From contig CADCIU010000060.1 of assembly GCA_902801585.1 (NCBI GenBank), forward strand, positions 1 to 14,833: DNA of 14,833 bases, in the 5' to 3' direction. Below the pieces are notes generated by a model. That model saw nothing but the letters and a program-made list of their open reading frames with translations, did no database searches and had not been told where the DNA came from. Position 1 is the first letter of the stretch. Each line of letters opens with the position of its first letter. Positions 7,336 through 14,504 of the stretch are shown here, one piece after another. This DNA comes from an uncultured Lachnospiraceae bacterium. Lineage in GTDB: Bacteria; Bacillota_A; Clostridia; Lachnospirales; Lachnospiraceae. Made by a program: the position numbers and the translations under genes.

Positions 7336-7399
7336 ATTACATACCTCCACTTTTCGAATCACGCCAGTGCATTTTACCTTTTTTTCCGGCAAAACAGGC

Positions 7400-8395
7400 C
7401 TATAAAAGTTCCTTATAGATCTCCCTCTTGGAGACGCCCCGGTCCGCCGCCACTTTTTTCATCGCTTCCTTGCGGCTGATCCCCTGGTCCGTGTAGAGCG
7501 CCATGTGCTCCTCGAGCGTCATATCCTCGAAGGATTTCCGCTTCTCTTCTTCGAGTGAGGCGCGGTCCGCGCCTTCCAAGACCAGCACATATTCGCCGCG
7601 CGGCTCGTTCTCGCCATAGTAATCGATCGCCGAAGCCAGCGTCATCGGCAGGGCCTCTTCAAATTTCTTGGTCAACTCGCGGCAGAGCGTGATCCGTCTG
7701 TCGCCCAGATTGTCATACAGTTCCTGCAGAGTCCCGCGCAGATGGTGCGGCGCCTCATAGAGGATCGTTGTCCGCTCCTCTCTGCGCAGCTGGGTCAAAA
7801 TATACCTTCTCTCCTTCTTGTCCGTCGGCAGAAAGCCCTCAAAACAGAACCTTCTGGCCGGCATGCCGGACATGGTGAGCGCTGTGATCAAAGCACAGGC
7901 GCCCGGCAGAGAGGTCACTTTGATCCCCTGCTCGATGCACTTCGCAGCGATCACTTCGCCGGGATCGGAGATGGCAGGGGTGCCGGCGTCTGTCACGACG
8001 GCAATGTTTTGACCGCTCCGCAGTTTGCCGATCAGTTCGTCCGCCTTCGTGTACTTATTATATTCATGATAACTCGTGAGCGGCTTCTTGATCCCGAAGT
8101 GATTGAGCAGACGCAGTGTGTTCCGGGTGTCCTCCGCCGCGATCAGGTCTACTTCCTCGAGGGTGCGCAGGACGCGCTCCGTGATATCGCCGAGGTTGCC
8201 GATCGGCGTGGCGCAGAGGTAGAGGGTGCCTTGCGTGCGGGCGCCCCGGAGGCGAGTGTCTCTGCCCAAATCCGCGGCTTCTTTGCTCGAAGCTGCGACT
8301 TCTCTGCCCGAATCTTGGGCTTCTCTGCCTGAATCTGCGGCTTCTCTGCCCGAATCCGCATTATTGTTGTTCTCGAACGGTTCTGTTGCCTTCAA
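7400..8395 (-). CDS. rsmI: 16S rRNA (cytidine1402-2'-O)-methyltransferase
   Basis: RsmI transfers a methyl group from SAM to the 2'-O of C1402 in the decoding centre of 16S rRNA. The tetrapyrrole-methylase-like core starts near residue 57 with TLYLCATPIGNLGDIT, then AAEDTRNT, VVTDAGTPAISDPG, SLPGACA and GFLPTDKKER, all typical. The C-terminal part (SRKEAMKKVAADRGVSKREIY) is also standard. The 331 residues are about 50 longer than usual because of an N-terminal tail made of seven-residue repeats (DSGREAA type, residues 14-48). The start used is TTG 8393-8395, whose TTGA overlaps the stop of the upstream methyltransferase gene, with GAGG about 10 bases before it. No in-frame start is apparent between the tail and the core, which supports translation of the tail. 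Confidence 0.95.
   Translation of the reverse strand: MKATEPFENNNNADSGREAADSGREAQDSGREVAASSKEAADLGRDTRLRGARTQGTLYLCATPIGNLGDITERVLRTLEEVDLIAAEDTRNTLRLLNHFGIKKPLTSYHEYNKYTKADELIGKLRSGQNIAVVTDAGTPAISDPGEVIAAKCIEQGIKVTSLPGACALITALTMSGMPARRFCFEGFLPTDKKERRYILTQLRREERTTILYEAPHHLRGTLQELYDNLGDRRITLCRELTKKFEEALPMTLASAIDYYGENEPRGEYVLVLEGADRASLEEEKRKSFEDMTLEEHMALYTDQGISRKEAMKKVAADRGVSKREIYKELL
8252..8356. repeat. Five 21-bp tandem repeats encoding the RsmI N-terminal tail
   Basis: The units encode DSGREAA, DSGREAQ, DSGREVA, ASSKEAA and DLGRDTR. The three closest to the start codon share CTTCTCTGCC on the plus strand and are nearly identical; the later ones have drifted. The pattern suggests recent in-frame expansion. 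Confidence 0.82.
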
Positions 8396-9171
8396 TATCC
8401 GTATACCTCGTAAATCTCGTCGGTGTAAACGCCGGGCTCTTTGTAGACGATGAGCGGTCTCTCGACCGTGAGCCGCGGCCGCCCGCCGCGCGTGCAGTCG
8501 AGCAGGACCATGTTGGGTTCGCGGTCCACGTAGGGGTAGACCAGCCGCATCCGCTTGGGTTCCAGCCCGTGATCCCGCAGTGTCGTCATGATCTCCGCCA
8601 GTCGGAAGGGCCGGTGCACCAGATAGAAGTGCCCACCCGATTTGAGCAGTTTCTCTGCGGCTCTGGCCACATCGTCAAAACAGCACAGCACCTCATGTCT
8701 CGCAATCGCCTTGGGGCTGTCCGGGTTTTGCAATCCGTGGCTCTGGATCATATAGGGCGGGTTGCACGTGACCAAACCAAAAGAAGCAGGCGCAAACAGC
8801 GCGTCTGCCTCTCTGATGTCTCCCTGTACGATCCGGACCCTGGATTCCAAACCGTTGAGCCTGACGCTCCTCGATGCCATGTCCGCGCTGTCCGGCTGTA
8901 TTTCCAGGCCTGTCAAAAGCCTGCAGTCCGACTTGGCTGACATGAGCAAGGGAATAATTCCCGTGCCGGTCCCCAGGTCAAGCAGTTCTTCGCGCGCCAC
9001 TGACCGGTTCCCGATTCCGTCCTGCACAAAGCCTGTCAGGAGCACTGCGTCCATGCCAAAGCAGAACCTCGCCGGGTCCTGAATGATCCGCAGGCCGCTC
9101 CGCTGCAGGTCGTCAATTTTCTCACCGGGGCGAAGAAGTGCGCCGGGGTGATTTGGCTCTGTCTGCGTCAT
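8392..9171 (-). CDS. tRNA1(Val) (adenine37-N6)-methyltransferase-like protein (TrmN6/YfiC/YabB family)
   Basis: A 259-residue class I SAM methyltransferase. The SAM-binding motif is LDLGTGTGIIPLL (D65 to G71), and the N6-adenine signature NPPY is at 137-140. The opening (RSGLRIIQDPARFCFGMDAVLL) is the family pattern seen in YfiC/YabB, whose E. coli member methylates A37 of tRNA1(Val). Length is normal. Its ATG (9169-9171) overlaps the ricT stop by four bases (ATGA), and its own stop overlaps the rsmI TTG start, so all three are probably translationally coupled. The order ricT, trmN6-like, rsmI matches Bacillus yaaT, yabB, yabC. In Firmicutes the exact tRNA substrate is less certain than the enzyme class. 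Confidence 0.9.
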   Translation of the reverse strand: MTQTEPNHPGALLRPGEKIDDLQRSGLRIIQDPARFCFGMDAVLLTGFVQDGIGNRSVAREELLDLGTGTGIIPLLMSAKSDCRLLTGLEIQPDSADMASRSVRLNGLESRVRIVQGDIREADALFAPASFGLVTCNPPYMIQSHGLQNPDSPKAIARHEVLCCFDDVARAAEKLLKSGGHFYLVHRPFRLAEIMTTLRDHGLEPKRMRLVYPYVDREPNMVLLDCTRGGRPRLTVERPLIVYKEPGVYTDEIYEVYGY

Positions 9172-10958
9172 TTCGTGTCCCTGTCTGCCTTATCGCCGCT
9201 GTTCTGATTGTTGGAATATCTGCGTCTTCCGTTTCTGCGGTAATTGCGGTCCCCGCGCTCATTGCTATCTCCGCGGTCACTGCGGTCCTGGCGGTCACTG
9301 CGGTCTTGGCGCTCGGTACGGTCTTGGCGCTCGCTGCGCTCGGCACGGTCCTGGCGGTCGCCGCGGTCTCCGCGAGTCTGGCGCTCGCCGCGATCCTGAC
9401 GCTCACTGCGCTCCCCGCGGTCGCCGCGCTCGGCACGGTCCTGGCGCTCGCTGCGCTCCCCGCGAGCCTGGCGCTCGCCGCGGTCCTGCCGGTCGCTGCG
9501 GTCTCCGCGATCCCTGCGTCCGCTTCCGCTTCTTTCCTGGCGCTCCTGATTCTCAAGTTTCTCGAGCTCCTGTGCTTCCTTGGGATCCGTGTTTTCCTTG
9601 CGGGCACGGCTGCCGCCTCTGCGCCTTCTGCGCAGCACTGTGATATCGTTCACATGGTATTCGTGGTACTCTTTTTCGTCGTCCACTTCCACGAGGATCC
9701 TGACGGTCTGGCGGAGCACATTGACGCTCTCCACCAGCCCGCTGAGTCCGTCGTTGCCCTGAACTTCGTCGCCCACTTTGGGAAGGCTGCGGTTCAGCTC
9801 CTCGTAAGTATCCGCCTCATTCTTGAGGCAGCACATCAGACGGCCGCAGACACCCGAGATCTTTCCGGGATTGAGCGAGAGGTTTTGCTCTTTTGCCATC
9901 TTAATGGAAACCGGAATGAAATCACTCATCCAGGTGTGGCAGCACAGCGGTCTGCCGCAGATGCCGTAGCCGCCCAGTATTTTGGTCTCGTCGCGGACGC
10001 CGATCTGGCGCAGCTCGATGCGGGTGCGGAAGACACTCGCCAGGTCTTTGACGAGGTCGCGGAAATCCACGCGCCCGTCCGCGGTAAAATAGAAAAGCAC
10101 CTTATTGTTGTCGAAAGTGTACTCCGCATTGATGAGCTTCATGTCAAGGCCGTGCGCCTGGATCTTCTCCTGGCAGATGCGGTAAGCTTCCCGCTCCTTG
10201 ATGCGGTTCTGGCGCTCGATCTCGTTGTCCTCCGGCGTCGCGATGCGGATGACCTCCTTGAGCGGCTGATTGATCCTGCTCTCCGACACATCCATGGGGA
10301 GCCCCACCACCGTTCCGTACTCGACGCCGCGCGCGGTCTCGACGATGACGTGACTTCCGCATCTGACATGAAACTCTCCCGGGGCAAAAAAGTAAATCTT
10401 CCCGGCCGTCCTGAACCGCACGCCGATCACGCGGACCATTTTCTTCTTATCTTTGTCTTTGCGTGCGTTTTCCGGTTCAGCACTTTCCTCTGTCACCGCT
10501 GCGGTTTCTTCATTTTCGGGTGCCGGCTGATCCGCCTGCTCTGACGCAGCAGCTGCGGCCGTCTCAGCGGGCGCTGACTCCTCTTCTTCGGCAGCTGCGG
10601 CCGTCTCCACGACTGTCTCCGCCTCTTCGAGCTCTGCCTGCTCTGTTTCTGCAGATGCTGCAGTCTCCTCGACATTCTCAGCTCCTGCCTCTGCGTCAGT
10701 AACCGCTTCCTGCTCCTGCACTTCTTCTGCTGCAGAGGCAGCTTCCGCCGCGATCTCCGCTTCCGCAGCAACTTCTGCAGCGATCTCCGCTTCCGTTGCA
10801 GCAGCTTCCGCACCGACTTCCGCTGCAATCCGTGAGCTGTTCTTCTCTATGATATCCACTTGCAGGCTCTTGTTGACGATCTCGACTTTCTGATCGTCCC
10901 CGCTGATCCTGATCTCGCGGCTCTTTTCCGTAATAATTGTATGATTTATGGTATCCAT
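9168..10958 (-). CDS. ricT: RicT/YaaT PSP1-domain protein with long low-complexity extensions at both ends
   Basis: The core (about 174-442) is a standard-length PSP1-domain RicT: VRVIGVRFRTAGKIYFFAPG, then the cysteine motifs CGRPLCC (C334, C339, C340) and CGRLMCC (C371, C376, C377) expected to hold iron-sulfur clusters. In Bacillus, RicT with RicA and RicF steers RNase Y mRNA processing and affects sporulation and competence. Here the core is flanked by an Ala/Glu-rich acidic N-terminal region (about 45-166) and an Arg/Asp/Glu/Gln-rich C-terminal tail (about 443-596, RSERQDR-type repeats), doubling the usual length to 596. I chose ATG 10956-10958, preceded by AGGTGAT; a TTG at 10997 would add 13 residues and overlap the holB stop but lacks a ribosome site. 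An internal start at M174 would give a normal-sized protein but also lacks a good site. Its place between holB and the methyltransferase is conserved. Confidence 0.93.
   Translation of the reverse strand: MDTINHTIITEKSREIRISGDDQKVEIVNKSLQVDIIEKNSSRIAAEVGAEAAATEAEIAAEVAAEAEIAAEAASAAEEVQEQEAVTDAEAGAENVEETAASAETEQAELEEAETVVETAAAAEEEESAPAETAAAAASEQADQPAPENEETAAVTEESAEPENARKDKDKKKMVRVIGVRFRTAGKIYFFAPGEFHVRCGSHVIVETARGVEYGTVVGLPMDVSESRINQPLKEVIRIATPEDNEIERQNRIKEREAYRICQEKIQAHGLDMKLINAEYTFDNNKVLFYFTADGRVDFRDLVKDLASVFRTRIELRQIGVRDETKILGGYGICGRPLCCHTWMSDFIPVSIKMAKEQNLSLNPGKISGVCGRLMCCLKNEADTYEELNRSLPKVGDEVQGNDGLSGLVESVNVLRQTVRILVEVDDEKEYHEYHVNDITVLRRRRRGGSRARKENTDPKEAQELEKLENQERQERSGSGRRDRGDRSDRQDRGERQARGERSERQDRAERGDRGERSERQDRGERQTRGDRGDRQDRAERSERQDRTERQDRSDRQDRSDRGDSNERGDRNYRRNGRRRYSNNQNSGDKADRDTK
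9246..9530. repeat. Degenerate 9-bp-periodic repeat tract encoding the RicT C-terminal tail
   Basis: Units such as CGGTCCTGG, CGGTCACTG and CGCTCGCTG recur about every nine bases on the plus strand. On the minus strand they encode DR, GER, SDR and RQDR triplets. The same tract opens a hydrophobic Ala/Val/Leu frame on the other strand, which I regard as spurious. Confidence 0.75.
10461..10826. repeat. Low-complexity tract encoding the acidic Ala/Glu region of RicT
   Basis: About 120 codons of mostly GCN and GAN, with short imperfect repeats (GCAGCTGCGGCCGTCTC occurs twice between 10549 and 10617 on the plus strand). It gives an acidic, probably disordered or helical segment. Confidence 0.65.
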
Positions 10959-10993
10959 TGCATCACCTGTATTCCTAATTCCTATTTTGGCAC

Positions 10994-12133
10994 TCAAGCG
11001 CGCCGGCGGTACTGCTGCCGAATCTTCAAAAACATGACTTCAAGCGCCGCATCCGCCGCGACATTTGCGCGGAGCCTGCGCGACGCCGCATCGATTTCGT
11101 CCAAGATCAGGCCCAGCCGCTCGTATTCGAGTGTACCTGCGGCTTCTATAATATACTGTATATCTTCTTGAAAAATCAAGTTCTCGGTATTTTGTGTACT
11201 GAAATACAATAAAACGTCTCGAAACCACATCTGGACGAAGCTCAGCAGCTCCTCCCGCCTCGCCGGGTCCACCCCTGCGGCAAATTCGCCGATCGCGGCG
11301 GCGTCCGTGCTCCCAATGTGTGCCAGAAAGTCCACCGTCCGGTCCCGCAGCTCCAAAAACTCCGGATCATCTGTCAAAAGCAGTGCCTGTCCCGGGTTCC
11401 CCCCGGCAAACCGCGCCAAAATCTGCGCCTTGTCCTCCGCGATGCCCTTTTCCCGCTGCAGATAGCTCGCAATCTGCGCCTCTTCCACTGCCCGCGTCTG
11501 CAGCACGACGCACCGGCTCAGTATCGTGGGCAAAAAAGCGCTCAGCCCATCCGCGATCAAAAAAATGACGGCATACTCCGGCGGCTCCTCCAACGTTTTG
11601 AGCAGGGCGTTCTGCGCCTGGACCGTCAATTTCTCGGCGTCGGGAATGATATAGATCTTGTGGGCGTTCGCGTACGGCTTGATCTGAAGGTCCGCTCTCA
11701 TGCTCCTGATCTCGTCGACGCCGATGCTGTTCGGTTTTGCATGGGTAATCGTGATGATATCCGGCTGGTTGCCGCTCTCGGCCTGAATACACGACAGGCA
11801 CTTGCCGCACGGCTCCAGCAGTTTGCGCCGCGGCGGCATGGCCGGCGCTCCCGGGCTTGTTGCTCCCGGGTCTCGCGCTTGAGAATCATTCTCCCCCGCC
11901 CCTCTGGCTGCGAAATCTTGCGCTCCCGAACCCGAGCCCGGAGAGCACTCCACTTCTTCCTCCTGCAGGTCATTGCACTGCATCGCCGCGGCAAAAACAG
12001 AAGCCAGCGTCTTCCGCCCCGAGCCCGCGTCCCCGCTGAGAATATAGGCATGCGAAACACTGCCCGTTCTGAGGGCATTGTACATATGATCTATAATGGC
12101 CTTCTGCCCAATAATGCTCGAGAATTTCCGCAC
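10994..12133 (-). CDS. holB: DNA polymerase III subunit delta'
   Basis: The delta' subunit is the stator of the clamp-loader complex that places the sliding clamp on DNA. It opens RKFSSIIGQ, has a degenerate P-loop GDAGSGRKT (34-42), and contains QNALLKTLEEPPEYAVIFLIAD and the SRC-type motif ILSRC. The zinc module is recognisable by C53, C109, C112 and C115, but the first gap is 55 residues instead of about 8, because of a Gly/Ser/Ala/Pro-rich insertion around 57-104. I start at GTG 12131-12133, which has AAGAGG six bases upstream and gives the normal N-terminus (379 residues). A GTG at 12205 would add 24 unlikely residues. The gene follows the gmk-like gene by 82 bases and precedes ricT, as in other Firmicutes. 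Confidence 0.92.
   Translation of the reverse strand: MRKFSSIIGQKAIIDHMYNALRTGSVSHAYILSGDAGSGRKTLASVFAAAMQCNDLQEEEVECSPGSGSGAQDFAARGAGENDSQARDPGATSPGAPAMPPRRKLLEPCGKCLSCIQAESGNQPDIITITHAKPNSIGVDEIRSMRADLQIKPYANAHKIYIIPDAEKLTVQAQNALLKTLEEPPEYAVIFLIADGLSAFLPTILSRCVVLQTRAVEEAQIASYLQREKGIAEDKAQILARFAGGNPGQALLLTDDPEFLELRDRTVDFLAHIGSTDAAAIGEFAAGVDPARREELLSFVQMWFRDVLLYFSTQNTENLIFQEDIQYIIEAAGTLEYERLGLILDEIDAASRRLRANVAADAALEVMFLKIRQQYRRRA
11822..11965. repeat. Low-complexity insertion inside the holB zinc module
   Basis: About 48 codons rich in Gly, Ser, Ala, Pro and Asp, with recurring GCTCCCGGG and GCGCTCCCG elements on the plus strand. It separates the first zinc cysteine from the PCGKCLSC cluster. 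Confidence 0.65.
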
Positions 12134-12215
12134 GTCTTTCCTCTTAAATAATATAGCTGTCTCTAAAGCAGTTCCATCCCAATCGCTGCTGCATCGGGCG
12201 CTCACCCGGGCCTGC

Positions 12216-12878
12216 TCACTCAGCCGCCTCGCCGTTCACCACATCGAGGAGATACTCCTTGATCTCCTGTTTGCACCGCTGCAGATCGTCATTCACGAAC
12301 CGCCTCCGCACGCCTGCCTGCTCGAGCTTCTCCTCAGAAAAGTCCTCACAATCGGCCAGGAACCGACGGCACAGTTCTTGATATTTTGGCTGTTCCTCGG
12401 CGCGCTCCCGATCCAAAGCCCTCTGCAGCCGCTCGCCGTCCTCCACTTCCACATAGACGGGCAAAACACTGCCCTCTCCAAATCTCGTGTCAAAATACTG
12501 CCGCAGCGCAAGGTAGGACTGGGGCGTCCCGATGAGCAATGTGCTGCTGCGCGTGAGGTCGATCTGGCCGTCATCCGCGGTAAAATAATACCACGGCCCA
12601 TGCACTGTCTGATAACAACGGGACTCGATGATCTTGCCGGCGCTCTCGAGCGCCCGAAACTCCTCCACGGTATAGAAGTGGTACTCGCGGCCGTTCTTCT
12701 CGCCGGCGCGGATCGGCCGGGTTGTACAGGGAACGAGGCGCTCGAAAGGAAGCGCCCCGTCTTTGAAAAGTTCTCTGTAAAGTGTGTCTTTGCCGGACCC
12801 GCTCTTGCCCATCATGCAGAAAATGCGATGACGAGCGCCGGGTCCAAGTTTACTCTCCAGCTGGTCATTGTTTACCAT
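12216..12878 (-). CDS. Divergent guanylate-kinase-like protein
   Basis: A 220-residue P-loop kinase homologous to guanylate kinase (GMP plus ATP to GDP plus ADP). The P-loop is GKSGSGKDT (24-32) and the GMP-binding stretch TTRPIRAGEKNGREYHFY (52-69) keeps the family Thr, Arg, Arg, Glu and Tyr positions. The expected DIDVQGA-type strand that carries a GMP-binding aspartate is instead LLIGTPQSYLALR, so the fold is clear but canonical activity is uncertain. The gene occupies the position of thymidylate kinase in Bacillus holB operons, yet the TTRP motif rules out tmk. The ATG (12876-12878) overlaps the pyk stop by seven bases, and there is only a weak purine-rich site, which implies translational coupling. 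A canonical gmk probably exists elsewhere in the genome. Confidence 0.8.
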   Translation of the reverse strand: MVNNDQLESKLGPGARHRIFCMMGKSGSGKDTLYRELFKDGALPFERLVPCTTRPIRAGEKNGREYHFYTVEEFRALESAGKIIESRCYQTVHGPWYYFTADDGQIDLTRSSTLLIGTPQSYLALRQYFDTRFGEGSVLPVYVEVEDGERLQRALDRERAEEQPKYQELCRRFLADCEDFSEEKLEQAGVRRRFVNDDLQRCKQEIKEYLLDVVNGEAAE

Positions 12879-14284
12879 ACTTCAATCACTCTCGTCATGT
12901 TGGTGTTGCCTGCTACGCCGAGCGGTACACCTGCTGTGAGGACGATGTTGTCGCCCTTCTTCACATAACCGGCTTTCTTCGCCGCATCGATGGCCGCATC
13001 AAAGAGCATCTCTTCTCTGTCTTCCTGCGGAATGTTGAGCGGATATACATCAAACAGCACGTTCATCTGGCACGCTACTGACTCACTGATCGTGCAGGCG
13101 ATGACCGGGCAGATGGGTTTGTATCTTGACAGACGATTCGCCGTGAAGCCGGAGATCGTAACAGTGATGATCGCTTTGGCCTGAATATCGGACGCCACAG
13201 TGCAGGTTGCATGGGAAATTGCCGTTGTGATATCTGTCATGTCGTCGTCAAACTGCTTCATGCGCTGTTTGTAGTGGATATCCCTCTCAGCGCGCTCTGC
13301 AATGATGGACATGGTCTTGACTGCTTCTTCAGGATAAGATCCTGCTGCTGTCTCACCGGAAAGCATGATCGCTGTTGTTCCGTCATAGATCGCGTTGGCG
13401 ACGTCTGTTGCTTCTGCTCTCGTGGGACGAGGGTTCTTCATCATGGAATCGAGCATCTGGGTCGCAGTGACAACGATCTTGCCTTTCTGGTTTGCCTTCT
13501 TGATGATGCTCTTCTGGATGATCGGCACTTCCTCCAGCGGCACTTCCACACCGAGGTCGCCGCGGGCTACCATGACACCGTCTGCCTCATCGAGGATTTC
13601 ATCGATGTTGTTGACACCCTGGACGGACTCTATTTTGGCGATGATCTTCATGCGGCTGTTATGGGCATTCAGAATCTCGCGGATCTCCTTGACATCCTTC
13701 GCCGTTCTGGTAAAGGAAGCTGCAATAAAATCATACCCCAGGCGGCAGCCGAACTCGATGTCCGAGCGGTCCTGCTTGCTGATGAAAGGCATGGACAGAT
13801 CTGCGCCGGGAAGGTTCACGCCCTTGTGGTTGGAAACCGGGCCTCCGTTGATGACTGTACATACAACTTCTGTATCTGTCTTGGAATCCACTCTCAGGCC
13901 GATAAGACCATCATCGATCAAAACAGATCCGCCAACGGAAACATCCATCGGCAGGTCTTTATAAGTTACGGAAGCTTTGGTCTCGTCGCCCATGACTTCT
14001 TCCGTCGTGAGTGTGAAAGTCTGCCCCTTCTCCAAAACCACCTTGCCGCCTTCAAAATCTCTCAGACGGATCTCGGGTCCTTTGGTATCAAGCAGTGTCG
14101 CGACCGGCAGGCCCATCTCGCGGCGCATCCGGACCACTCTGCGGAACTTTTTCTCATGCTCTTCATGTGTTCCGTGTGAAAAATTAAATCTTGCGACATT
14201 CATGCCTGCTTCAATAAGTTTCCTGAGCATCTCCTCATTCTCGCTGACAGGGCCGATCGTGCAGATGATTTTGGTTTTGCGCAT
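12872..14284 (-). CDS. pyk: Pyruvate kinase
   Basis: A complete 470-residue glycolytic enzyme making ATP and pyruvate from PEP and ADP. Active-site elements are all present: R32, N34 and S36 in ARFNFSHG, LDTKGPEIR (66-73), the KIESVQGVNNIDEIL signature with its lysine, VARGDLGVEVP for metal binding, and TATQMLDSM with RAEATDVANA. E71 of GPE marks the potassium-dependent type; potassium-independent enzymes have Lys there. It lacks the extra PEP-utiliser-like C-terminal domain found in Bacillus pyruvate kinase. I start at ATG 14282-14284, with AAGGAG 8 bases upstream; a GTG three codons earlier abuts that site and is unlikely. It is the first gene of the run into gmk-like, holB and ricT, with a promoter at about 14380. 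Confidence 0.97.
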   Translation of the reverse strand: MRKTKIICTIGPVSENEEMLRKLIEAGMNVARFNFSHGTHEEHEKKFRRVVRMRREMGLPVATLLDTKGPEIRLRDFEGGKVVLEKGQTFTLTTEEVMGDETKASVTYKDLPMDVSVGGSVLIDDGLIGLRVDSKTDTEVVCTVINGGPVSNHKGVNLPGADLSMPFISKQDRSDIEFGCRLGYDFIAASFTRTAKDVKEIREILNAHNSRMKIIAKIESVQGVNNIDEILDEADGVMVARGDLGVEVPLEEVPIIQKSIIKKANQKGKIVVTATQMLDSMMKNPRPTRAEATDVANAIYDGTTAIMLSGETAAGSYPEEAVKTMSIIAERAERDIHYKQRMKQFDDDMTDITTAISHATCTVASDIQAKAIITVTISGFTANRLSRYKPICPVIACTISESVACQMNVLFDVYPLNIPQEDREEMLFDAAIDAAKKAGYVKKGDNIVLTAGVPLGVAGNTNMTRVIEVW

Positions 14285-14315
14285 GTTCTTCACTCCTTCG
14301 CTGAATATGGTTGTT

Positions 14316-14345
14316 CTTGTTTGTTGGTGGCTTGTTTGTTAGTGG
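14316..14345. repeat. 15-bp direct repeat pair in the pyk leader
   Basis: CTTGTTTGTTGGTGG (14316-14330) is followed immediately by CTTGTTTGTTAGTGG (14331-14345), with one mismatch. On the transcript this gives two A/C-rich unstructured units shortly before the pyk ribosome site. Confidence 0.75.
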
Positions 14346-14374
14346 CCTTTGTCGTTCTATTTCATACTTTTTCT

Positions 14375-14383
14375 ATTATAACA
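14375..14383 (-). promoter_or_regulatory. Extended -10 promoter of the pyk operon
   Basis: On the minus strand TGTTATAAT is a perfect TATAAT preceded by the TGn extension. No good -35 lies at 16-18 bases, which extended -10 promoters tolerate. The leader would be about 85 nt. A second TATAAT at 14461-14466 lacks a partner too. Confidence 0.55.
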
Positions 14384-14504
14384 TAGGGATTCAAGTATAG
14401 GGATGTAATAAGGAACAGACAATATGGGGAAGTTGAGCATTTTAGGGATATTTATCGCAAATTATAGGTATGCACTCACGAGAAGCCTGGCATGTAGTAT
14501 TTCT

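Noticed and set aside
7336..7392. A longer sortase starting at TTG 7392
   Set aside because: GGAGG sits 8 bases upstream of ATG 7335, and the extra 19 residues lack any signal or conservation that I recognise.
7336..7399. A terminator between rsmI and the sortase gene
   Set aside because: Only a 3-bp GGC/GCC stem followed by an A run is present on the minus strand, with no T tract.
9138..10544. A 468-codon plus-strand frame with a long hydrophobic Ala/Val/Leu stretch, opposite ricT
   Set aside because: The hydrophobic run is simply the reverse-strand reading of the Arg/Asp-rich repeat tract, and the rest opposes the conserved PSP1 core. No ribosome site or family match is visible.
12134..12205. 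A longer HolB starting at GTG 12205
   Set aside because: The family N-terminus begins at RKFSSIIGQ, directly after a GTG with AAGAGG at proper spacing; the upstream 24 residues look like leader sequence.
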